A stretch of 11,805 nucleotides of DNA from Clostridiales bacterium UBA4696 (GTDB lineage: Bacteria; Bacillota; Clostridia; Oscillospirales; Oscillospiraceae). The stretch is taken from NCBI GenBank assembly GCA_002404795.1, contig DHKK01000023.1:1-11805 (forward strand), read 5' to 3'. The notes under the pieces are model-generated. The model worked only from the letters and a program-made list of their open reading frames with translations, was not told the DNA's origin and searched no databases. The translations under genes were made by a program, and so were the position numbers. This document shows positions 1-5,166 of the stretch, in pieces. Each line of letters opens with the position of its first letter. Position 1 is the stretch's first letter.

Positions 1-123
1 CTTCTCATCGGCACGACGGTCATTACCTTCGCCGTCTATGCCGTGTTCTACGCCATCGTCTACCGCGTCACGTCCAACTCGTATTATTCAATCGTCGCGG
101 GCGCAAAGGAGGATGCTGCATGA
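1..123 (+). CDS. C-terminal end of a probable FtsX-type ABC transporter permease (partial)
   Basis: Only the last 40 codons lie in the window; the 5' part is outside it. The reading frame opens at base 1 and stops at TGA 121-123. It encodes a hydrophobic helix (roughly residues 1-22 of the fragment, LLIGTTVITFAVYAVFYAIV) followed by a short polar tail containing YRVTSNSYYSIV. A final membrane helix with a short tail of this type resembles the end of FtsX/MacB-like permeases of antimicrobial-peptide or lipid ABC exporters in Clostridia. The match is from memory of the family, and 40 residues cannot prove it. The gene overlaps the next one by ATGA (120-123), which suggests translational coupling in one operon. 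Any polytopic membrane protein could end this way, so the family call is moderate. Confidence 0.5.
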   Translation, partial: LLIGTTVITFAVYAVFYAIVYRVTSNSYYSIVAGAKEDAA

Positions 124-335
124 TCCGTCTGCTACTGCGTCTGGTACTGGTATTGGTGCTGATCGCGGCGCTGCTCATCGGCATGACCTGCTGCGCGGCC
201 AGGGCCGTCTTCGGCAGCTGCGCGGAGATCGGCGTGCAGCAGACCGTCCGCAATCTCGAAGACTTTTTTCTCTGGCTGCGGGATGTGTGGGCGCTTGCGC
301 GGGTAAAACTGAACTTATGTATGGTGACCGTATGA
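120..335 (+). CDS. Small membrane protein of 71 residues, unknown function
   Basis: I do not recognise this protein. Its start overlaps the stop of the upstream permease (ATGA at 120-123), and a strong Shine-Dalgarno AAAGGAGG lies at 105-112, seven bases before the start. Residues 4-24 form one hydrophobic helix (LLLRLVLVLVLIAALLIG), followed by cysteines at about 24-25 and 33 and an amphipathic tail with tryptophans. No good lipobox is present: the GMTC before the first cysteine lacks the usual small residue at -1, so a lipoprotein is unlikely. It in turn overlaps the next small gene by ATGA at 332-335. The chain of overlaps with a transporter suggests an accessory subunit or a small regulator of the permease, but that is inference only. 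Confidence 0.6.
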   Translation: MIRLLLRLVLVLVLIAALLIGMTCCAARAVFGSCAEIGVQQTVRNLEDFFLWLRDVWALARVKLNLCMVTV

Positions 336-490
336 AAAAAGTGAGATCCGGCGCCTCCGGCGGCGTGTTTTATCTGGGCCTTGTCCTGATCGGCGTGTTG
401 GCGATCCCGGCGGCGGTGCTGCTCGGTCTGATCGCAGGTGTGTGGACGCTGACCGACAAGCTCACTGCCCTGCTGGAGAAAAAGCATTGA
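332..490 (+). CDS. Small membrane protein of 52 residues, unknown function
   Basis: This tiny ORF begins at the ATGA shared with the preceding stop (332-335) and ends at TGA 488-490. It has a basic N-terminus (MKKVRSG), one long hydrophobic segment at about residues 13-38, and a charged C-terminus ending LLEKKH, so it probably spans the membrane once. An in-frame ATG at 317 would add five residues, but neither start has a clear Shine-Dalgarno. Coupling through the overlap is the better explanation for initiation at 332. I know no family for it. It is probably co-transcribed with the permease, and a promoter for the following gene overlaps its stop codon. Confidence 0.55.
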   Translation: MKKVRSGASGGVFYLGLVLIGVLAIPAAVLLGLIAGVWTLTDKLTALLEKKH

Positions 491-515
491 CGCTGTCTCG
501 AAATTCGGGTATGCT
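487..515 (+). promoter_or_regulatory. Sigma-A promoter of the cysteine-cluster gene
   Basis: A -35 box TTGACG (487-492) and a -10 box TATGCT (510-515) are separated by exactly 17 bases. The -35 box overlaps the stop codon of the upstream small gene. Transcription would start near 522, just ahead of the hairpin at 529-553. The gene at 573 can therefore be expressed independently of the permease operon. Confidence 0.6.
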
Positions 516-528
516 AAGGGCAAAGACA

Positions 529-553
529 GGGGCGCGCCGGGATGGCGCGCCCC
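529..553 (+). other. Perfect GC-only hairpin in the 5' leader of the cysteine-cluster gene
   Basis: Bases 529-538 (GGGGCGCGCC) pair perfectly with 544-553 around a five-base loop. There is no T run after it, so it is not a normal intrinsic terminator. It sits a few bases after the predicted transcription start and seven bases before the Shine-Dalgarno (GGAGGG, 560-565). It could stabilise the mRNA 5' end or affect translation. Another possibility is a weak terminator for the upstream operon. Confidence 0.5.
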
Positions 554-572
554 GGGAACGGAGGGATCGCTT

Positions 573-941
573 ATGAGCGGCTGTACCGGCTGCGGCGGAT
601 GCACGTCCGGCTGCGGCGGATGCCAGAGCCATATCCTGCTGCTGACGGAACCGGAGATCCGCCTGCTGCGGCGCTTCGGCGAGCTGGCCTTTCTGCCCGC
701 CGCGTGTACCCGGACCAATGAAACGCCGGTCTATCTCTCAGACCTCGGCGGCCGGGCCGAGATCAGCGCGGCCATCCTCGCCCTGCAGGTCAAGCGGCTC
801 ATCTCCGTCGATTTTGCCCTGCCGCTGCAGGGCTTCGACTACGCGGGGTATGAGGACTACCCGGTCCGCGGCAGCATGGCCCTGACCGCCGCCGGGCAGG
901 AGGCGCTCGACTCCCTGAACATCCAGGGCTGCGGGGAATAA
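573..941 (+). CDS. Protein with N-terminal cysteine cluster and winged-helix-like domain
   Basis: This 122-residue soluble protein starts after GGAGGG (560-565, seven-base spacing). Residues 4-17 hold C4-x2-C7-x2-C10-x3-C14-x2-C17, a dense pattern that could bind a metal or Fe-S cluster, or form disulfides. Further cysteines are C45 and C120. The rest resembles a winged helix: helices around 26-42 and 62-76, then a beta-wing-like segment and the ending GSMALTAAGQEALDSL (about 100-115). That ending recalls the LTxxGxxxL close of MarR/PadR-type domains. A 17-base direct repeat (586-602 and 607-623, period 21) encodes two heptads and implies a local duplication in the cysteine region. The gene has its own promoter and terminator. 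I know related proteins only as hypothetical. A redox- or metal-responsive DNA-binding protein is a guess; the cysteine cluster could instead be structural. Confidence 0.75.
   Translation: MSGCTGCGGCTSGCGGCQSHILLLTEPEIRLLRRFGELAFLPAACTRTNETPVYLSDLGGRAEISAAILALQVKRLISVDFALPLQGFDYAGYEDYPVRGSMALTAAGQEALDSLNIQGCGE
586..623 (+). repeat. Tandem 21-bp duplication encoding the cysteine heptads
   Basis: The 17-base word CCGGCTGCGGCGGATGC occurs at 586-602 and again at 607-623, a period of 21 bases or seven codons. It encodes TGCGGCT followed by SGCGGCQ. The conserved DNA, not just protein, suggests a recent or slipping duplication. Confidence 0.7.
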
Positions 942-944
942 CGC

Positions 945-977
945 AAAAAAGACGTGCCGGGACGGCACGTCTTTTTT
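945..977. terminator. Bidirectional intrinsic terminator between convergent genes
   Basis: GACGTGCCG (951-959) pairs perfectly with CGGCACGTC (963-971) around a three-base loop. Six A precede the stem (945-950) and six T follow it (972-977). It therefore works for the rightward cysteine-cluster gene and for the leftward rhomboid-like gene, whose stop lies at 981. Confidence 0.9.
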
Positions 978-980
978 CTT

Positions 981-1883
981 TCATTGTTTCCCCTCCGGGG
1001 GCGTGGTGATATGGACGTGGTTGTTGATGTGGTCGATGCAGTAGCAGTAGTAGCCGTTGCATTTTGAGCAGTAGCGGAACTCCAGGTTCGGATAGTCCGT
1101 GTCCGTCCGGCCGCAGACCGTGCACTTGTGGTGATAGGGCTTCTCGCCGGTTTTGGAGTGGTAGGACCCGGCCCAGTTCGCATTCGGCCGGGAGCCGGTG
1201 CCGGTGGTGCGGTAGTTTTTGCGCTGGCGGTAGCGCAGGGCGTCCGGTAGGATGTTTTTGACGTCGCTGCCGAAGAAGAGGAGATAGTTGAGCAGCGGCA
1301 CGATGGGCAGCAGCCAGTAGAACGAGAGGAACGGGGCGATGCGCAGATACAAAAACACGCTCAGCACCGTACCACCAAGGTAGACCCACGCCATGTATTT
1401 CATCTTGACAGGGATGATAAAAATGAGCAGGACCCGCGCCTCCGGCGCGATGGTCGCAACGGCGAGAAACAGGCTGAGGTTCAGCGCTGCGGCGTCCGCC
1501 CCGGAGCCGAGGAGCAGCGCGGCCAGATCGGTCAGCAGAAGCCCGGTGAGGTAATACAGATTGAAGCGGAACGGGCCCCAGTAGCTCTCCAGGATCTTGC
1601 CGAACTGATAGTAGCAGAACAGCGACACGACAGCCAGGAACAGATAGATCCCGGCCGTGTCGTTCAGATACGTAAACACATAAGAGAACAGCCGCCAGAC
1701 CTGCCCGCGCAGAATGGCGGAACGGCTGAAGCAGAGATAGCTGTAGACGATGTTGCTGGGGTCGACGCGCGAGAGCACATAGACCACCAGATTGCCGATG
1801 GCGATGATGAGCATGAGGTTTGGGATGCCCTTGCTCCTGTTTTTCAGGCAGAAGCGCTCAAACCGCCTGCGAAGATCTTTCAT
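981..1883 (-). CDS. Rhomboid-fold membrane protein without protease residues, C-terminal zinc ribbon
   Basis: The start at 1883 (MKDLRR) is chosen because AGGAGGG lies at 1892-1898, eight bases ahead; a longer reading from 1916 lacks such a site. The 300-residue product has about six membrane helices (first at 21-38). It shows the rhomboid landmarks W63-R64 after the first helix (GQVWRLFSYVF) and GKILESYWG near 95-103. The catalytic GxSG serine motif is replaced around N135-L-S137-L, and no histidine occurs in the last helix (PIVPLLNYLLFFG). It is therefore probably a pseudoprotease of the derlin/iRhom kind. The soluble C-terminus has C254-x2-C257, C272-x2-C275, C280, C282 and several histidines, a probable cytoplasmic zinc-binding domain. 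Substrate and partners are unknown. It diverges from metK, and a weak TATGAT -10-like element lies at 1910-1915 on the minus strand. Confidence 0.8.
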   Translation of the reverse strand: MKDLRRRFERFCLKNRSKGIPNLMLIIAIGNLVVYVLSRVDPSNIVYSYLCFSRSAILRGQVWRLFSYVFTYLNDTAGIYLFLAVVSLFCYYQFGKILESYWGPFRFNLYYLTGLLLTDLAALLLGSGADAAALNLSLFLAVATIAPEARVLLIFIIPVKMKYMAWVYLGGTVLSVFLYLRIAPFLSFYWLLPIVPLLNYLLFFGSDVKNILPDALRYRQRKNYRTTGTGSRPNANWAGSYHSKTGEKPYHHKCTVCGRTDTDYPNLEFRYCSKCNGYYCYCIDHINNHVHITTPPEGKQ

Positions 1884-1946
1884 ACGATTCACCCTCCTGA
1901 TTTCGTTCCCCATCATACAGGGCGGAATCGGAAAAATCTACCCCGT

Positions 1947-1960
1947 AAATGTAAACATTT
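1947..1960. promoter_or_regulatory. Operator-like palindrome between the rhomboid-like gene and metK
   Basis: AAATGT-AA-ACATTT is a perfect six-base inverted repeat around two bases. It lies 64 bases upstream of the rhomboid-like start codon and about 75 bases upstream of the metK -35 box. It is in an AT-rich island where regulators bind. I cannot assign a regulator. The rest of 1917-2034 shows only an imperfect inverted repeat near 1985-2010 and no gene. Confidence 0.3.
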
Positions 1961-2034
1961 CTATGCTGGAAGAAGTATTGACGGGTCTTCCTCCGGATAA
2001 ACGGGGGAAATTTGCCGATATCGAAAGAAGATGC

Positions 2035-2062
2035 TTGACATTCGCGGCGGTTTTTGTATAAT
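2035..2062 (+). promoter_or_regulatory. Consensus sigma-A promoter of the SAM riboswitch-metK transcript
   Basis: TTGACA (2035-2040) and TATAAT (2057-2062) are perfect consensus hexamers separated by 16 bases. Transcription should begin near 2069, giving a leader of about 170 nt that contains the riboswitch. So strong a promoter fits a gene controlled mainly by premature termination. Confidence 0.9.
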
Positions 2063-2080
2063 CGAGGTACAACTGAACAG

Positions 2081-2173
2081 CCTTATCAAGAGTGGTGGAG
2101 GGAACGGCCCAATGAAACCCGGCAACCTGCGGACGCAAGGTGCCAAATCCGGCGAAGGAATCGAAAGATGAGG
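2081..2173 (+). promoter_or_regulatory. SAM-I (S-box) riboswitch aptamer
   Basis: The sequence follows the S-box consensus closely. It has P1 5' strand CCTTATC (2081-2087), then AAGAGTGGTGGAGGGA, GGCCC, TGAAACCCGGCAACC, GGTGCCAAATCC, and closing GAAAGATGAG, with P1 3' strand at 2167-2173. It binds S-adenosylmethionine. With ligand, P1 is stable and the downstream terminator forms. Without ligand, the P1 3' strand is released into the antiterminator. Its position directly before metK makes this end-product feedback on SAM synthesis. Confidence 0.97.
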
Positions 2174-2188
2174 GAGAAGAACATTTGC

Positions 2189-2219
2189 CGTTCTGCCCCT
2201 CGGGCAGGGCGCTTTTTTT
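2189..2219 (+). terminator. Regulated intrinsic terminator of the SAM-I riboswitch
   Basis: Bases 2189-2198 pair with 2202-2211 in a ten-base stem (two G-T pairs) with a three-base loop, followed by seven T (2213-2219). The competing antiterminator is visible: GAGGG (2170-2174) can pair with CCCTC (2197-2201), and AGAAC (2178-2182) with GTTCT (2190-2194). The antiterminator uses the P1 3' strand, so ligand binding and read-through exclude each other. Confidence 0.93.
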
Positions 2220-2241
2220 GTGCCCGGAAAGGAATCGGAAT

Positions 2242-3402
2242 ATGAACAACAGAAAAATTTTCACCTCGGAGTCCGTCACGCAGGGGCATCCCGACAAGCT
2301 TTGCGACCTGGTCTCCGACAGCGTGCTCGACGCCGTGCTGGCGCAGGACCCCATGGGCCGCGTCGCGTGTGAGACGGCCGCCACGACCGGCATGGTCCTC
2401 GTCATGGGCGAGATCACCACGTCCGCGCAGATCGATATCGCGAGCCTGGCCAGAAAGGCCATCTGCGATGCCGGTTACGACCGGCCGGAGATGGGCTTCG
2501 ACGGCCACAGCTGCAACGTGATGGTCGCCGTGGGCCACCAGTCTCCGGATATCGCCATGGGCGTCGACAACGCCTTTGACGACGGCTCGACCGGCGCGGG
2601 CGACCAGGGCATGATGTTCGGCTTCGCCTGCACACAGACGAAGGAGCTCATGCCGGCCCCCATCGCCTACGCCCACAACCTCACCCGCGCCCTCACCGCC
2701 GCGCGCGAGAGCGGCAAGCTCCCCTGGCTCCGCCCGGACGGCAAGAGCCAGGTCTCCGTGGAATACGGCCCCGACGGCCTGCCCGCCCGCATCGATACCG
2801 TCGTCGTCTCCACCCAGCATGCGGACTCTATCGCCATCGAGGATCTGCGCAGGTCCATCGTCGAGACCGTCATCGAGCCGAACCTCCCCTCCCGCCTCCT
2901 CGACGAGAATACGAAATACTACGTGAACCCGACCGGCCGCTTCGTCATCGGCGGCCCGGCCGGCGACTCCGGCCTCACCGGCCGCAAGATCATCGTCGAC
3001 ACCTACGGCGGCTACGCGGCCCACGGCGGCGGCGCCTTCTCCGGCAAGGACCCGACGAAGGTCGACCGCAGCGGCGCGTACATGGCCCGCTACATCGCCA
3101 AGAACCTCGTCGCGGCCGGTCTGGCCGACACCTGCCAGCTGCAGCTGGCCTACGCCATCGGCGTGGCCCATCCGGTCTCCGTTCTCGTCGAGACCTACGG
3201 CACCGGCAAGCTCGCCGACGAGAAGCTCGCGCAGCTCGTGCGCGACTGCTTCGACCTGCGTCCGGCGGCCATCATCCGCCGGCTCGATCTGCGCCGCCCG
3301 ATCTACCGCCAGACGGCCGCCTACGGCCACTTTGGCCGCGCGGATCTCGATCTGCCGTGGGAAAAGACCGATATGGTGCAGGACCTGCTTGCAAAAGCGT
3401 GA
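2242..3402 (+). CDS. metK: S-adenosylmethionine synthetase (methionine adenosyltransferase)
   Basis: MetK makes S-adenosylmethionine from methionine and ATP in the cytoplasm, releasing phosphate and pyrophosphate. The 386-residue length is normal for bacterial MetK. Signatures seen are GHPDK at 15-19 (ATP binding), the GAGDQGMMFGFA signature at 118-129, and the phosphate-binding GGGAFSGKDPTKVDRS starting near 262. The start at 2242 is fixed by GGAAAGGAA (2226-2234) and by family N-termini; a longer in-frame reading would run back through the riboswitch and terminator and is not real. The gene is controlled by the SAM-I riboswitch just upstream. No terminator follows it, so some transcription may enter the dehydrogenase gene 51 bases downstream, which also has its own promoter. 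Confidence 0.98.
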   Translation: MNNRKIFTSESVTQGHPDKLCDLVSDSVLDAVLAQDPMGRVACETAATTGMVLVMGEITTSAQIDIASLARKAICDAGYDRPEMGFDGHSCNVMVAVGHQSPDIAMGVDNAFDDGSTGAGDQGMMFGFACTQTKELMPAPIAYAHNLTRALTAARESGKLPWLRPDGKSQVSVEYGPDGLPARIDTVVVSTQHADSIAIEDLRRSIVETVIEPNLPSRLLDENTKYYVNPTGRFVIGGPAGDSGLTGRKIIVDTYGGYAAHGGGAFSGKDPTKVDRSGAYMARYIAKNLVAAGLADTCQLQLAYAIGVAHPVSVLVETYGTGKLADEKLAQLVRDCFDLRPAAIIRRLDLRRPIYRQTAAYGHFGRADLDLPWEKTDMVQDLLAKA

Positions 3403-3417
3403 TTTTTAGGATATAAT
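3389..3417 (+). promoter_or_regulatory. Promoter of the UDP-ManNAc dehydrogenase gene, inside the metK 3' end
   Basis: TTGCAA (3389-3394) and a perfect TATAAT (3412-3417) are spaced by 17 bases. The -35 box lies within the last codons of metK. Transcription would start near 3424, giving a leader of about 30 nt, so the dehydrogenase need not share SAM control. Confidence 0.7.
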
Positions 3418-3421
3418 TACC

Positions 3422-3439
3422 TTGTATGTTTCCATACAA
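3422..3439 (+). repeat. Inverted repeat at the transcription start, operator or 5' hairpin
   Basis: TTGTATG (3422-3428) and CATACAA (3433-3439) are perfect arms around TTTC. The repeat begins at the predicted transcription start and its right arm touches the Shine-Dalgarno (AAAGGAG, 3438-3444). It could be a repressor site or a small hairpin that limits ribosome access. Confidence 0.4.
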
Positions 3440-3453
3440 AGGAGCGAAAAAGC

Positions 3454-4656
3454 ATGAAAAAAATCGAGATCATGGGCTGCGGCTACATCGGCCTCCCCAC
3501 CGCCATCACCTTTACGCTGGCGGGCTATGAGGTCTGCGGCTTCGACGTGAAGGACTCCGTCGTCGAGACGCTGAACGCCGGCCATATCCATATCGTAGAA
3601 CCCGGTCTGCAGGACGCCATGACAAAGGCCATGCATACCGGCCGTCTGCACTTCACCACGAAGCCGGAGCCTGCCGACGTCTTCATCATCTGCGTCCAGA
3701 CCCCCTACCGCGAGACCGAGGACCACAAGCGCGTGTCCGACATGCGCTTCGTCGAAGCCGCGGCGAAGGAGGTCGGCTCCGTCCTGCAGGCAGGCAACCT
3801 CTGCGTGCTCGAGTCCACGTCGCCTCCCTACTCCACGCGCATGGTGGAGAAGATCGTCTCCGAGACCTCCGGCCTTGCACCCGAGCAGTTCATGACGGCG
3901 CACTGCCCCGAGCGCATCATCCCCGGCCGCATGCTCATCGAGCTGCGCGAGAATGACCGCATCATCGGCTCGAACCGCCCGGAATCCGCCGCATACGCGA
4001 AGCAGATCTATGAAAAGGTCGTCACCGGCGGCACCATCCGCCTGACCGACGATCTGACCGCCGAGATGTGCAAGCTGACGGAAAACACCTTCCGCGACAT
4101 CAACATCGCCTATGCCAACGAGCTCAGCAAGGTCTGCGACCGGCTCGGCATCGACGTGTTCAAGCTTATTGAGCTGGCCAACTGCCATCCGCGCGTCAAC
4201 GTGCATACCCCCGGCGTCGGCGTCGGCGGCCACTGCATCGCGGTCGACCCGTGGTTCATCCACGAGAAGTTTGAAGACATCACCCCGCTCATCTACGAGG
4301 CCCGCCTCGTCAACGACGGCAAGCCCGCCTGGACGGCCGACCGCATCGCGCGCGACGTGCAGCCCGGCGCAAAGGTCGCCGTGCTCGGCATGAGCTTCAA
4401 GGCCAACATCGACGACACGCGCGAAAGCCCGTCCGTGCTCTTTGCGAACATCCTCAAAGAACGCGGCTACGAGGTCCTCGCCTGCGAGCCGTATATCAAT
4501 GGCGATGTGGCAGGGTATCACAACTATTCCCTTGAAGAGGCCATGGCGCAGTGCGACTACGCCGTCATCACCCTCATGCACAATGTCTTCAAGGAGAACA
4601 AGGCCCTCATCGCCGCCAAGCCGTATTACGACTGCGTCGGTCTGATGGAGCAATAA
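3454..4656 (+). CDS. wecC: UDP-N-acetyl-D-mannosamine dehydrogenase (WecC-type)
   Basis: This 400-residue cytoplasmic enzyme of the UDP-glucose/UDP-ManNAc dehydrogenase family oxidises the C6 alcohol of the sugar nucleotide to a carboxylate in two NAD+-dependent steps. The expected product is UDP-ManNAcA, used for cell-surface polysaccharide. The N-terminal Rossmann fold shows GCGYIG at 8-13. The middle has CPER (151-154) and ENTFRDINIAYANELS (about 210-225). The catalytic cysteine is C261 in GVGVGGHCIAVDPWF, a form typical of WecC rather than UDP-glucose dehydrogenases. The C-terminal domain has GMSFKANIDDTRESPS. AAAGGAG at 3438-3444 fixes the start. No epimerase (WecB) or glycosyltransferase is adjacent, so the pathway lies elsewhere. 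Exact substrate (ManNAc versus GlcNAc derivative) is inferred from motif style. Confidence 0.9.
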   Translation: MKKIEIMGCGYIGLPTAITFTLAGYEVCGFDVKDSVVETLNAGHIHIVEPGLQDAMTKAMHTGRLHFTTKPEPADVFIICVQTPYRETEDHKRVSDMRFVEAAAKEVGSVLQAGNLCVLESTSPPYSTRMVEKIVSETSGLAPEQFMTAHCPERIIPGRMLIELRENDRIIGSNRPESAAYAKQIYEKVVTGGTIRLTDDLTAEMCKLTENTFRDINIAYANELSKVCDRLGIDVFKLIELANCHPRVNVHTPGVGVGGHCIAVDPWFIHEKFEDITPLIYEARLVNDGKPAWTADRIARDVQPGAKVAVLGMSFKANIDDTRESPSVLFANILKERGYEVLACEPYINGDVAGYHNYSLEEAMAQCDYAVITLMHNVFKENKALIAAKPYYDCVGLMEQ

Positions 4657-4667
4657 AAAACAGCGCT

Positions 4668-4699
4668 GCCGCCCGGCTTCTTCGCCGGGCGGCTTTTTT
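4668..4699 (+). terminator. Strong intrinsic terminator after wecC
   Basis: GCCGCCCGGC (4668-4677) pairs perfectly with GCCGGGCGGC (4684-4693) around a six-base loop, followed by six T (4694-4699). It isolates metK-wecC from the blaI promoter, which starts 25 bases later. Confidence 0.95.
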
Positions 4700-4706
4700 G
4701 CGAAAA

Positions 4707-4781
4707 ATAAGACTGGAGTAGTATTGGCAAATCCATAAGACTGGAGTATTATAACCACAGTAGCTACTACTGGAGTCTTAT
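4707..4781. promoter_or_regulatory. Three BlaI-type operator copies around the blaI promoter
   Basis: The 14-base word ATAAGACTGGAGTA occurs at 4707-4720 and 4735-4748. A copy in the other orientation, TACTGGAGTCTTAT, lies at 4768-4781. All three contain the same near-palindromic core ACTGGAGT, at 4712-4719, 4740-4747 and 4769-4776, spaced 28 and 29 bases apart. Copy 1 is upstream of the -35 box, copy 2 is between -35 and -10, and copy 3 is just past the start of transcription. This is the layout expected for autorepression by the BlaI-like protein encoded downstream. The assignment to BlaI is inference from position and symmetry. Confidence 0.8.
4724..4752 (+). promoter_or_regulatory. Promoter of the blaI-M56 operon
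   Basis: TTGGCA (4724-4729) and TATTAT (4747-4752) each match five of six consensus positions with a 17-base spacer. Transcription would start near 4759, at the perfect palindrome AGTAGCTACT (4759-4768). Operator copies lie upstream, in the spacer and just downstream. Confidence 0.8.
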
Positions 4782-4796
4782 CAAGGAGGCAGCAAG

Positions 4797-5156
4797 ATGG
4801 ATATCAAGCTATTTGACTCGGAACTCAAGGTCATGGACGTTCTGTGGAAGCAGGGGGATACCCCCGCCCGGGAGATCGCCCGCGTGCTTGGCGAGGAGCT
4901 GGGCTGGAATGTAAACACGACCTACACGCTCATCAAGCGCTGCATGAAAAAAGGCGCGATCGAGCGTACGGAGCCGGGCTTCCTCTGCCACGCCCTGCTC
5001 CCCAAGGCCGCCGTGCAGGAGGCGGAGACCGACGAGCTCATCAACAAGATCTACGACGGCTCTGCCGACAAGCTGTTCGCGGCTCTGCTGGGGCGGAAAA
5101 AGCTCTCCGCCGAGCAGCTCGAGCGGCTGCGGCAGATCGTCGGCGAGCTGGAATGA
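4797..5156 (+). CDS. blaI: BlaI/MecI-family transcriptional repressor
   Basis: BlaI-family proteins are dimeric winged-helix repressors that are cleaved when a partner M56 membrane peptidase is activated. This one has 119 residues, near the usual 120-130. The N-terminal winged helix covers about 1-70, with the recognition region WNVNTTYTLIKRCMKKGAIER at the position of the BlaI recognition helix. The C-terminal dimerisation helices include KLFAALLGRKKLSAEQLERLRQIV (about 91-114). AAGGAGG at 4784-4789 lies seven bases before the start. The M56 gene follows by ten bases, so the two form an operon under the three operators upstream. The family also regulates functions other than beta-lactam resistance, and no beta-lactamase is nearby; the symbol is used only as a family name. 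Confidence 0.9.
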   Translation: MDIKLFDSELKVMDVLWKQGDTPAREIARVLGEELGWNVNTTYTLIKRCMKKGAIERTEPGFLCHALLPKAAVQEAETDELINKIYDGSADKLFAALLGRKKLSAEQLERLRQIVGELE

Positions 5157-5166
5157 GGCGGCGGGC

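Noticed and set aside
1884..1916. Eleven-residue extension of the rhomboid-like protein (start at 1916)
   Set aside because: AGGAGGG at 1892-1898 is correctly spaced for the ATG at 1883 and would lie inside the longer ORF.
2140..2241. Longer metK reading from 2140
   Set aside because: It would translate through the riboswitch 3' half and terminator. The start at 2242 has a good ribosome site and a family-typical N-terminus.
2086..3330. Long minus-strand ORF of 414 codons opposite metK
   Set aside because: It lies entirely opposite conserved metK codons and the riboswitch, and has low-complexity Ala/Gly/Asp/Val composition. It is a product of GC-rich third positions, with no ribosome site.
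3406..4758. Minus-strand ORF of 450 codons opposite wecC
   Set aside because: Same GC-driven shadow effect. It would run through the wecC terminator and the blaI promoter and resembles no known protein.
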